64,000 nt of DNA, from the NCBI RefSeq assembly GCF_910592395.1, contig NC_088310.1, positions 5,587,501-5,651,500 on the forward strand. The letters run 5' to 3'. Of the stretch, positions 1-12,100 are shown piece by piece (positions within the stretch are counted from its first letter, which is position 1; each line of letters opens with the position of its first letter). A program made the translations under genes and the position numbers. This DNA is from Lineus longissimus (Eukaryota; Nemertea; Pilidiophora; Heteronemertea; Lineidae). A model generated the notes under the pieces. That model was given only the letters and a program-made list of their open reading frames with translations. It made no database searches and was not told the origin of the DNA.

Positions 1-3000
1 CATTCCCGAATGCCAGGGTCAATTGCTTGACAGTAGCCGTCCCTGGTACAAACTCGACTCCAAAGCCTCCGCTGACGACAGACCAGTCGAACTCACTACG
101 CTTGCTGTGTTTGTAGGCGTAGAAACGTTGGTCCTGAGTAAAAGGAAGAAATACTCTTGAGCATGAAACTGTCAAATGGGAATACGGTTTGTGTTAGCCA
201 TGTCGTTCAAAATTCGCCACCGGACACGGATACGCAGCCTAAGATATAGCTGAAGAACACATACTCCATCGGTGGTGAATAACACTGCTTGAGAATCTGT
301 TCTTTGCTACTCTAAATGTAAGCTCAAATACTGGCCGTGGTGACTGCGGTCGACCCTAAACTCTACAACAACTGTGCATCTTTGCTGACAACTGCTCGAC
401 TTGAAGGAAGGCAAGGCCCATGCGGATTTACCTTGGTTGTGAACGGGATGTGAATTGAGGCGATGACTGCACCTTGAGAAAGATGGTACATCAGTTTATC
501 GTGGTAGTGTTCATCAACTGGAAGCTCTTTCTTTCCTCCTTAAATGAGAAGTAAAGATTAACAGTTCGTTGTGTAATGACAAATGAAACCACGAATGCCT
601 CGGGAAACCACGCCACTACTGTTTTGTCTCCTTACCCTTTCCTATCAATGGACAAGACCTGCCGCCGAGCAGGCTGACACTTCCCCTGCCACCCATGAGA
701 AATGTCGCCACGTCATAGATGGACTCTCCTCGACCGAGGTTACCACTGATGGTCTTGAAGAAAAGAAGATGAAATTGTTAATTGTTAATTTTTTTACTAT
801 TTCTCATACTCATAACCATATCTCGTCGAATACTGTTCCGGTGACCATTGCGCCAAGGTAAACGATGACGCTCTTCCACGAAACTTTACACCCAAGATTC
901 ATAGTACGTGGGTCGGATACTCACCCCGACATTCCTGACTTGTCCTGAGGCGAGCCTGTGGAGAATGCCTGCGATTCCTCTGATCGACCTCGTCTTCTCA
1001 GCTAAAAAAGATCGAAAATGATGAAAACTATCAGGGCAATTGTTAGATACTTTTATGGTCACCGAGAATGAGCAGTACCTGCCGTAAGCTGTAAATAGTC
1101 ATAACCCGAGGCCAGCACGTCTGTTTCGATAGATGCCGCCCTGTTGGCAGGCGTATATTTGAACGCAAACTACAAGAAAAAATGCCCTAACGCAACGTAC
1201 CGGGAAGCTTTGATTCGGCAATTGTGAGCTCTTGCTGCAGTTGGTATAAGGACAGACCGGCACCTACATCAACGCCCTTCTCAGTCACGTGGACTTGGTG
1301 CAGCTCTTGTATGCGTTCGAGGCCAATCAAAACCGGGATACAACCGGACCTCATCTCAGGAGCTACATGAAGAGGAAATGAACGATAATCAATCCATTTT
1401 AAATATCACGTCTCACACATCTCAGTGCGCAATGAGGACACCCGTACGATGGAACACACCATGTTCAACTCCAAAGACTTATTTGAGATGACTTTTATAA
1501 TGTTGCAAAGTTGACCTATCTCTGTCAGATACTAGGCTACTGAAGCAGTCCAAAGTCATCCTAAACATGAAAGTCTTCCTATGTGGAGGAACTTCGTCCG
1601 TAGTGCAACAGATACATGTACAGGTAATTTCATTGCTGTTGCAATCAGTGGCGAGTCCTCTCTATATAGACTTGAATGCAATACTCACTGAGGATGGTTC
1701 CACCACTGATAATTTTCGCTTTGGGATGTTGTTTCATCAGATCTGTGACCTTGGCTAGAGTTGATGGCAGGTAGAACGTGACTCTCTTTCCTCTGAACAT
1801 AAGACATCCCTCTTCCTCATTCGCCCTCAACTGCCAAGAAGACACATTAGAGAGGTTTAGATTGTAAATATTGATGTTCTTGTAATTGGTACAACAAGTT
1901 CCGCTCTGGTGAGCATCATTTTCAATTCTAACCAAAGGTCGGCCTGCTACGTTTGATCCGTTTGGATATATCCTGAAATTTGTTCCATTTTTTTACCGAT
2001 AGTTTTGAAGCCACCACAACGAGACGGCTACCGTACCTTACCTGAAGTTCACTGGGAAAGATGGGTTCCTGAGTTGCGTCATAAGGATTAAAGGCTGGGT
2101 CCTTATCGTCAAACGTTGGAGACAACACCTAGAGAATTTACGTTGTATTAAAGCGCATGATACATTTTCCATAAACGTTCTCTTCAGGCTGCTCACAAAG
2201 CAATCACGGCTATCAGTGTATTAATGAAATCATTTCTCGAAGCCGGTGTGAAAGCGATGGAACGCTCCAGTTTGAATTGTCCGCATTATTGTTCACCCGT
2301 TTCGGCATTTACAGTATACAGCTACAAGTCGAAATACCTCCTCTTTTAATCAAGACCTGATTGCCACAAACTGAGTCTAGGCGGGATATGTGATCAAAAG
2401 TTTGACATAGTTTGGGCAACCCCTTCTTACCATATTTTCTTTAGGCGCTCCGTTATTTCTACAGCAAGAGCCTCCTTTGCCGCAACAGGCGTCCTTGGTG
2501 AATGTGCTGTTAGCCTGAAGAATGGCGCGGTAGCCTGTGCAGCGGCACAAATTACCTGACGAGGGGAAAGAGTAAAACACCACAGTTAGAACAGTCACCA
2601 TTTAAGATCAATCTTGCAACCACCAAAACGATTCGTTTGATCTGGATCAGGTTTATTCTCAACGAGATCTGTCCATTTCTACTGAAATATCCGCTGGGAC
2701 AATACCTGGGCAAGATGTGGATCTCAGCGATATGGGTGCGATATTAATATGTTGTGGATTCTCTTGAGAAACATCCTTATAGTACCATACGCGTTTCTGT
2801 CATCATGATCGGCGAGTGGTCCCTTTCCTTGGAACCGGCTGCCGGCCCATATCAGGCTGGTAGACAGTATCATTTCGTTCAAGCGGTCGTTAAAGACATG
2901 GCTGAGAGACACGTTTATACGGTGGAAAGACGCCCTATAGAAATCTGTATATTTATGTATAATATTCGTGCCTGGTGGCAGTGCAAATGAACGAAGTTGT

Positions 3001-5127
3001 ACCCAATTGCTTTTAAGTGAACTTATCCTTGATCTCATTCTAGCTATCTATCTATCTATAAACCGTATTTGTATAGCGCCCTTATCAATCCTATTTTTTT
3101 TGTGCCGTTCAAAGGCGCTTCTCCCGGTCCACGATCTATCGCACCTTGCATGGCCGTTTGTATGTCTTTCATGGTCGGTTCTGGGTTGTTCCTGAGTAGA
3201 GTGTACATGGACATGACCATGCCGGGAGTGCAGAAACCGCATTGGACGCCATGACACTTGGCTATCCGCTCCTAAAAAATGTGTAACAGTACCGATGAGT
3301 TGCCCCGCTCTCATTTCCTCATTGACCTCATGACCCTACGTCTCTGTCAAATATCAAGCCCTTAAGGATCATACCTTTATAGTAGGTGAAGAGGTTTGAA
3401 ATGTCCTAGCATAGAAAGTCAGGGGAAGAAAGCATTCGATCAATCGCTTTGTTTTAATTTATGAGCTATTTACAGTCATGGCCTTTTAAAAGGACTACAG
3501 TATATACTATAATCCGTCAGAATTCAACAGGCGCGGTCACTGTGCCAGGGGACATTTCTACTTCTTCACCGGTGATGGTGAGATTGCTACACCAAACACT
3601 AATATCATCGGACATGTAGCACAAATACAAGATGATAACAGGCAAGTTTCTGTGCGAGTCCACAACAATAAAGATGCTAATTGTTTACCTGAACTGGATG
3701 CAGCTTTGTTTTGATACTTCCAACGCCCTCTACTGTTGTCACTGCTTTATTGTGGAGGGTGACAAGGGGCAGGATGCAGGAAACAGCTGCATAATGCCTG
3801 CAATCAAGAAGGAAACGTACATGTAGTGGTGATACAATTCAAGCTGTTGTTACTGTGTGTGGAGGGTGACAAGGGGCAGGATGCAGGAAATAGCTGCATA
3901 ATGCCTGCAATCAAGAAGGAAACGTACATGTAGTGGTGATACAATTCAAGCTGCTGTTATTGTGTGTGGAGGGTGACGAGGGGAAAGATGCAGGACATAC
4001 AATATAGCTGCGCAGCGTCTGTAATCAACAAGGAAATGTGGTTATACAATCTACATGTATTATTTTTGTGAGAGGGTGACCATGCACAGCTGCACAAGGA
4101 GATCATGGTAACCTGACCAGAAGAAACAGTCGCATTGTGAATTATCACGCCCTGAAGACAACAAGGGACAGTCTCATTCAAGCAAGGACATACACCTAAT
4201 GTATCGGAGAATATATGCTTGCATGGCTTGCGTAACAAGAAAACCCGATTTTTTTGCGGGTGTGAAAGTAGATTTGAATCCTCCCGTTTTAAAAGTCCTA
4301 GCCTATTGTAAATTTCGACACAATGACGGCCTTACCTTATTTTCTTGGTGCTTTTCTCATAGGTCGAGACCATGACGGTACAGGCTCCACACCCTCCGGC
4401 ACCACATCCGACCTTGGTGCCCCGTAATCCGGCTGGTTCGTCGTCAAGGAAATAGCAGTGGATGGACATGTCAAATAGATGCCAAAATGATACGCAGGAG
4501 GCTAATAACCATTCGAACAAAGCTGACGTGAGGACTGAGAAAAGCCTTTTTCGCATTCTCAGCCGGTTGGTTTTTGTGTTCGACCAGGATCTGGCCGGTA
4601 TACTCAATCGGGGCCAGCTGTAATGAAAGTGTCCTAACGCTATTGCTTAAGACAACGAAGTAATTAGCTTTACGCTGTCGCTGGCGTCGAGCGTTTGTCT
4701 CCGACGCCAAGAAACTGGGTCAATGTTGCAAGTGTCTGGGCTCAACCAGGTTGGCTCCTTATATAGCTAGGGCGATATTGCAATATTAACATTCAGCGAA
4801 CAACTTCACGAGATGTTTGAGAGAAATCAGTAGCATTTTTTAATATTTTCAAGGATACCACAATCGCGCAAGTATTCGACCAATGTTGTCTCCGGGTCCA
4901 CATTCTCCTCCGTGACCTGACACCAAGAAAAAACATTTTATAGCGAAAAGTCCTTTTATCAAAACAATTATGTGCCAATAATCTAATTTACTGCGGGAAT
5001 CAAAATTTGTGCTTGTCGACCGGGACTTCGTGCATCTGCAATAATCCGAAGGTACAATAAATTAAGCAAAGTCGATGAAACCCACCTTTTTACCGTTGAG
5101 AAAGAATACCAAATGGGAGTAGGCCAT
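1..5127 (-). CDS. xanthine dehydrogenase/aldehyde oxidase-like molybdo-flavoenzyme, copy A (partial, C-terminal part outside window)
   Basis: Thirteen exons are visible on the minus strand: 5086-5127, 4859-4916, 4336-4432, 3689-3797, 3145-3271, 2431-2555, 2042-2128, 1689-1830, 1201-1362, 925-1001, 693-753, 432-538 and the start of the next exon (133 down to the window edge). All join in phase with GT/AG borders. The first exon encodes [14 protein letters not shown]. The N-terminal [2Fe-2S] domain shows GCGAGGCGAC and then CGFC...CRC, the two cluster motifs of XDH/AOX enzymes. The FAD domain follows ([17 protein letters not shown], then [16 protein letters not shown]). The molybdenum domain is beyond position 1, so catalytic residues cannot be checked. 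Exon lengths match copy B except for one extra codon in the second Fe-S exon. No stop or frameshift was seen in the visible exons, so it looks functional. A TATA-like box lies 45-52 bp upstream of the ATG. Family expectation: cytosolic oxidation of purines or aldehydes. Confidence 0.85.
3043..3121. repeat. TATC microsatellite and LINE-tail-like fragment in an intron of copy A
   Basis: A short run of TATC repeats is followed by TTTGTATAGCGCC and, 45 bp on, CAAAGGCGCTT. Read on the minus strand this resembles the 3' tails of CR1/L2-type retroposons, which typically contain a GCGCTATA-like element before a simple repeat. It is too short to classify. Confidence 0.35.
3751..4080 (-). repeat. tandem array of about 105-bp units derived from exon 4 of XDH-like copy A
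   Basis: The acceptor half of exon 4 plus flanking intron is repeated in direct order. The motif TGTGGAGGGTGAC begins at 3751 (inside the real exon), 3858 and 3963, and a decayed form lies near 4067, giving a period of 105-107 bp. The second unit is nearly identical to the first over about 100 bp. The third keeps about 50 bp of exon-like sequence, and the fourth is badly decayed. The extra units keep an acceptor-like site and the reading of the exon start ([14 protein letters not shown]) but lack the exon donor. The second unit runs into an in-frame TAA. Confidence 0.75.
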
Positions 5128-6051
5128 TTTGGTTGTCCCTCAGAGCCGCCCTTGTAGCCACTTAACATGTACTTTTATAATGGGGCAAGTAGATTCTTTC
5201 CGATCGTAATACGATATCCGTGCAATCAGTAGGGCTGTGCCGCTCATTATTTACTTACAGTCGATCTAGTTATCATTGCTATACGCAGTCCAAGGACAAG
5301 GTTTATTGTCGAGGTTGGTGGGTCAACAAATATCTCGGGTTCGATGGACCTACAATATTGATATTGGTCATAATTACATAACAATTTGGTTTATATAAAA
5401 CATCATGTGATTACAAAGTACATAGTATAAATGTGTACATGTTTTATGCTTTTCTTGAACCAATATCAGTCGGTGATATGACGATACATGAATATGTGTA
5501 CATGTATGTAACCACTAACGCGAGAAGACCAAGTGAATAGCTGACAGTGTTTTATTTTCAGATAACATTATGATTACATATTATATATATGATTATTATA
5601 CGAATAAACATTTATGGAACTTTAATTGCATGCATCACATAAAACTTCAGAGACAAGCAAATGAGTCATTAAAATTCGGATGAGGTCGCTTTAATAAAAT
5701 TTTCAAGAGTATGTTTACCAACTGCATCCGGATCATCACGAATTCAAGCAAAAATGAAAAAACGGACTGGGAAGGCCTACTTAATTTTGAAATATTATTG
5801 GAGCAATATCCACGACTATTTTGAGAAGAGAAAAAACGTACAGTATTATATGTACAACCGAAAACAATGAAACGTCCCGGGGAACTAACTATTACACGTA
5901 GTAAAATCGCGCCAGCACAGCTAGTTAGGTTAGATGAGCAATTGTGACATAAAAAGGAAAAAGCTAAAATGGTGATTAACACTTTCATATGGTGTTCCTG
6001 TATGCAAGAAGAATGATCTTAGTGGCACTTAAGTTCATTTTTTTCAGTAAC
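5128..6051. other. intergenic spacer between the tandem XDH-like genes
   Basis: About 0.9 kb of AT-rich DNA lies between the start of copy A and the 3' end of copy B. It contains short ACATGTA-type runs (near 5430-5510). The minus-strand open frame at 5647-5988 has no recognisable family features. No gene was seen. Confidence 0.5.
5172..5179 (-). promoter_or_regulatory. TATA-like box of XDH-like copy A
   Basis: TATAAAAG on the minus strand sits 45-52 bp upstream of the ATG at 5127. Copy B has TATAAAAA 53-60 bp upstream of its own ATG. The shared position supports a core promoter and implies a short 5' leader of roughly 20-30 nt. Confidence 0.5.
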
Positions 6052-6165
6052 TTAATGATACTCCATCACCCTTTGCACGTACTGATCCCCACAGTGAATG
6101 CGGATTTTCTTGTGCAGGAACAGGTCCATTCACTCTCAATTCACTTTATAATCCATTCTGGACCT
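6052..6165 (-). repeat. decayed duplicate of the terminal XDH-like exon, or an alternative last exon
   Basis: On the minus strand 6086-6165 reads like a second, decayed copy of the end of exon 29. The peptide [14 protein letters not shown] in exon 29 is echoed by VQNGL-stop-SELRVNGP here. In another frame, 6108-6052 is a 57-bp open exon following an AG, encoding KIRIHCGDQYVQRVMEYH and TAA. That resembles the usual XDH C-terminus (IRxxCxDxFT) better than exon 29 does. Phase and donor do not connect simply to exon 29, so whether it is used is unresolved. Confidence 0.5.
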
Positions 6166-9100
6166 TCACTGAAATGTTTCCCTTACAAAACAAGTTTCCA
6201 CAGTTTAGGCGGGTTCTTTCGGCAGAAGCGGGACCATCCAACCTGAACTCCCTGGACAATCCGTTCTGGACTCTGGCGGCAGAGATGGCCTCCTTTGCGG
6301 CACAGAATACTGACGACGCCAACAAAAGGGGAGGTTCCCCAATAGCCTGAAACGTTAATGAAAGAGATGGACATGATGTTGCAACTCATTAATACCCTTT
6401 GAAAGAAGTGGATTGGCCTCGTTCTTTTCATCAAGGACGTACCAATAAGATGACGAATGAACTGCCCCAATAAAATAAAAAGGCGTTACAACATCACTGA
6501 CAATGATAATAAAGCTTGAAATACATCTCAAATCATCCAACATGATGTTATCAACCAGTTTCAGCTGTCCCATATCAAAATCAATGAACTTTCCACACAA
6601 TTATGGAAGGGTTTCTCCCCAAATAAATTGCTCCAGACTGCTGGGATGGGCCACGCATTCATGACCTACTGACCTTGGAAGAGTACACCGCCTGTGGCAA
6701 GTCGTTCCTTGCCTCCTTCAGCAGCGCGACGTTAAACTTCATTGGGATGGTGTTGAGGCTTGGGATCTTATAGGAGCCCACATCTCTGCTCTTCAATGTC
6801 CCGTCAGCGTGATGAAGATTCTCCTCGAGCATGAAGTAACCCAGACCCTAGACAAAAACATTTTGTCCGGTGATTAGTATAACTTTTACCTCTATATTTT
6901 GGGCAAAGTTGTAATGAGACTGAGTTCTATGATATAAAACCCTGCACCCTGCCTACATTTGAATCGATTTACGTCCATTCTAACTTTTCAGCTCTTTTCA
7001 AAAACAAATTGACTCCTGTGATTGGCGAAGCCTGCACCGGTGAAACAGGACCTTTGGTGTGGCTTGGATATTGCAAAATGATGCGTTCGTAACAACTCAC
7101 CATAAGGAATCCTCCCTCCGCTTGGCCAATATCAATGGCAGGATTAATGCTCCTACCAACATCCATTACGATGTTGGTCTCAATCACCTGAAATATACAA
7201 TGGTTTCACAGAATATTTTGATCTTCTACCACTTACAAAAGACTCAAGGCAAAATACCGCTTACGAGTAAGAAACATGAGTAGATGTAACTAGTCTTTCG
7301 ATGGACTTCCTCTCCTGGTCAAACATGGAGTATAAGGCCAATAATCGCCGTATCCAGCCGTTGTGGCACTCTTACGGTTTGAGCTGAACTGAGAGAAGAA
7401 AAAGAAGATGACTGAAGAAGCCGACAGAAGTAGACGACGAGAAGAAGACGAAATAAGGAGAAGATAAAGGAAAAAGCTTCCAACGTTGGTCAGATTCCTT
7501 ACTCTGTGAGAACCTGTCAAGCAGTCGATCTCAACCTCCGAGCAAGCTGCTCCAAAACACCAATAGTCACATATCTTGCCTTTGTTCGTCTTCAAGTCAT
7601 ATGCGCCATCAAACGCCCCGCCTATAACAGCCCTGAAATATACAAACAGGACAAGCATAACAAGACACGTGGTGGCATCCCTCTTCTCCGTTAGACTCTA
7701 AACTAAACGCAGAATGGAATCCTGATATGATGCGAGTTAGAGGAAGGGGACATGTTTGGAGAAGTTGGCTGGTTGTAACAACCAGACATATTCAACTTTT
7801 CTTGAAGTGCAAAATGAAGGTGTGACGCCATACGAACACAACGAAGGGGACATGCATGGAGTAGGTCGTGGAGGGGTTTGCGGGCCATCTTGTGGTCAAC
7901 TAACCTGTGGAAGCCAATGGCAGACAAATAGACCGATCTGAAATAGGCTGCTTTGACCCAATCCTCCCAACCTTTGCTAGGCGGCATAGCATCTTTGAAT
8001 GGCTTCAAGCGGGACTTCAGTTCTAGGCAGGCATTCTGAAATGAAATCGTGCAAGTGCCAAAGATGAAAATGGGTCCAATTCCGAGTCAACTTAGTGGTA
8101 TTTATATATTATATTTATATTACATTAATCATAAAAATACCTCTTGGCAGATGAGCGCATTGCAGGCAACTGAGAGCGTGGTACATGTATATCTTATCAG
8201 AATATTTTAATAAAAATGGAAATTACGGAAATATTCTGAATTTAGTACTATAAAGAAATATTAAATCATCGACTGCCCTGCCCTGCTGAAATGAGCTACA
8301 TAATTATAACTTACAGGACATTACTTGAAAATTTGGTTGTGACACTCACCATGACCGCTGCGCCCCACATGTCTGTCCCTTGACTTCCACCAGTATGGAC
8401 TGGATTTGGACATTTATCTGTGCTTGTTTCCGCTATATGGATTCGTGATATGGGGGCTTCCAGGGCTCGGCTTGCAACCTAGCAACATAAAAACAACATC
8501 ATATCCAAAATTATATCCAACATTATTGAAAAGCTTTCTCGACTTAGTCTAGGAATAAATGAAACTCTAAATATTAGTGTGTTTTTGTTACCTGAATGAG
8601 TTTTGTGTGTAAACCCTGTCCCATCTCAACCCCTCCGTGTGTTATTAGTACTGAGCCGTCAATGTAGATATGGACTAGAGCTCCAGCCTGAAAAATAGAT
8701 ATTGCAATGAAGCTGCAAAACGCCCATACCAAATCGTCGGCCCTTATGAATGTACAGTGTAATGTCAAATTACAAGAAGATCCCATACCGACACTCGTTC
8801 GGAATTCACGCCGCCGATGAACGTCCGACTCCAAGATCGTTCGAATGAATCACAGGCGCATGTAGATAGAATCACAGCAATCGGACAGAGAGAATATCTC
8901 AGTCAATTCGAGCTGCTTGGAGAATGATTAAACAATGCGCAATTGCAAAGTGAGCAAGTGGAAGACAACTTGTTTGGAGAAGGAGGAGGTTGTTTATCAT
9001 GTAAGTGAGCGTTTTCTCCCCATTGATGAATTTAGTTTTGATATCACAGATAGCTAATTTTGAAAAAACGTGCTCTGGTGTACCTGTTGGAGAAATTTTG

Positions 9101-12100
9101 GTTTCAAGGAGATGCTGAACTTAATGGGTACAACACTTATACCTCTCTTTTTGTAGCGATGCTCACTGAAAGTAGACAGGGACGACAATGAAATACTGAT
9201 ACAAATACACTGCCTTTTCAGGTGTATCCTTATTACAGTGTTTTCTAAGTATTTTCATCGATATACATGTACATGTACACATACATGTATCAATACCAAA
9301 TTTTCTTATGCTACAGAACAATGAAATTGATTGAAGGCACCATGTAGGCCTACCTGTTAAACTTCTCCACTTCTTGGAGACGCTTGGGGTAGTCCGCCAT
9401 CACCTTAGCCTGGTCGTAACACTTTTGGATGTTACAATCATCAAGTTTGAAATCTGTTACAGTGACGTCACCGGTGTAGAGCATGTTGATCTCACGAATC
9501 TGAAAATTATTAGAGAGATCAAGGAGAAAAATTGGATTTTCAAACTACTTGGTCAACTATTTGTCGATAACCTTTACTTGGTGTGGCCACGGATTTGCTT
9601 CAAGAGGCCAACCTAGGAGTTACGTAATATTTGTCTGGTCTCCGGAAATCAATGATTTTCTTGATGTATTATGTACATGTATGTCCAATCAAAATGGAAG
9701 AGTTGATATTACCTTTTCCTGCTTGATGTTTAGACGTTGGGCGATGTGTGTGATGATGTTCTCAGCGCCGGCGATGGCTTGTGGAGCCCCATATCCCCTC
9801 ATGGCTGTGTTGGAATTGGTATTGGTAAAGCACGTGTACCCGCGGACAAGATTGTTGGGAATCTTGTAGCAGTTATCCAGTAGTAAGACGATCGACAGAG
9901 TAACCTTTAAAAAAAGAGCATATTTTTACATCAGCCTTAGATATCCAATGGAAATAGAATACATTTTGTTCTTTTTAATTAAATTCCATAACCTTTTACG
10001 ACTCACCATGCACAGGAATCTTTTAGGCGGGTAAAACTGAGGACACAAGGAACTGAAATTGGTGCCCAACCCTCACGCTGTTAATTGCGTTTGGTTGTCG
10101 ATTCTGGCCACAACCATCACGCTGAGCAATTGTCTTCTAAATTGCCAACACCGATTCTGGCGACAGCTATCACGCTGAAAGATACGTGCTTATGATCACA
10201 TACCATTGGAGAGACGTCAGTACTCCATCCAGCATCAACAAACACGTCTTGGTGAAGAGCGATGATCCGCCCTTCATCATCGACTCCGACCTTATATTTA
10301 AAAAGGACGGGGTGCCTTTTTCGGGTGCCTATCATATCCTCTTCTCTTGTCAAGATGCAGCGGACGGGCTGGCCAAGTCTGTTGAGAAAATGGATTCAGA
10401 GAATGATTGTTTTTACATTCGCACACCCAAGCAAATAAGCTACGAGTATGTATTGCAATGTATATTTGTGGGCCGAGTTCAGGCGACTGTCTGCATGAAA
10501 GAACGATGTCACGCTGTAAACATGCATTTTCCAATCCAGTGCCTCAACACTTGTCTTTTTTGCTGTTTGGTTCAAATGAAAGAAAAAAGCCCCTTTTAGC
10601 AAAAAAAACCTACTTACTTATCTGCTGCTATTGCACATGGAAGGAACGCAATATCGGCTCCGCTCTCCTTTCCACCAAAAGCACCGCCTAGAAATGGAAA
10701 AAAGTCACACTGAAGGAATGTATACCTCGATGCTATACGAAATACTATCCAGTCTTTTCTATCAGTTTCCTTTCTCTCGAGGATGAACCCCATGCAGTCA
10801 GGCAAGTGAGTAACCGGAAGGTAACAGGTGTGGAAAAGGTGTACGGCAGCTATCTTCAAGTAGATTTATACAAAGCCACATCAAGGCTACAATTTGGTAA
10901 AATGATTTGATGGATAGTACCACAAGACTGATGCCTACCGATTCTTTTGTGCCTAACTTTGATCTTATTACACTCTACGCCGAGGCATTTCGCCACCGCC
11001 CTGTGAACGTGACCAAGGCTTTGACTCCCGCCAATAATATCCATCTCTCCTTTCTCTCCGCTCGGAATGGCGATACTTCCATTCGTCTCCATGTAGAAAT
11101 GCTCCTGGCCACCAAGTCTGAACTCTCCTTCAATGATATGCTTGGACTTTTTGAAACCTTCTTCAACATCGCCGACTTTTAGAACGTTTCTTGGCTTCAT
11201 GTCTGGATTGGCGGCAACCGCTTCCTGAAAATGCACAATTTCACAACTTCAGCTTTTTAAAGGCCACTAACCGAGAAACGCCTAATAAAATAGGGACGGT
11301 TTGAAGGGCCAAGTTCAAAACTTTAGTTAGGATGAGCCCTATTATTGATTCCCGATCATTATGCTATCAATTGTGAGACATCATGTGACCTCACAACTAG
11401 GCAGCTTCACTCCCAGGCTGAGTTGCAAATGAGGTCACCACTTGACAGAAGATATCTACTACGATGCTGGATATTACCTCCAATGTCAGAATCGGCTTCA
11501 GTTCTTCGTATGTGACATCAACAAGTCTTGCGGCTTCCTTGGCCAGTTTATCACTCTTGGCAACAATCGCACCGATGACGACACCTTCTGCTTTGACCTG
11601 GAAATTATTCAGGTAACGTAGAGTCGGTACCCGTTTTAGCTCCAAGCGATCCAGTGACAGAGTATGATGATGCTTTTAACAGAATTTTCAACATAAAATG
11701 ATGCTGCAACGAGGCCATTAAATCATGGTCAATCACGACAACGACAACGAGCACCGTATCAGAAAAGAATCCTAATCGCAATGGATTACTTGAATGACGT
11801 TTTCATTACCGCAAATCAAGCTAGACGACGGTTTGTGGCAAACTTGCTCTAGTCTAGTGGTTAACATGACAGCTGGCTCACACCCGAAAGGGCTCGGGTT
11901 GTGCTTAGGGGCGAGGCTAGCTTGTGGTAGATCAAAGGATATGTATGCTTACAATTTCCGTTGCGAATATTTCTTCATCAGTTACGAGGCCTCCACACGT
12001 ATTGGTTCCCTTGACATCCCTGTGGTCGACGTAACTGACCACACCATCGATGGCAAGGGCGGTACAAGGGTCAACCTTAACGATCTTAGCGTGCGCTTTC

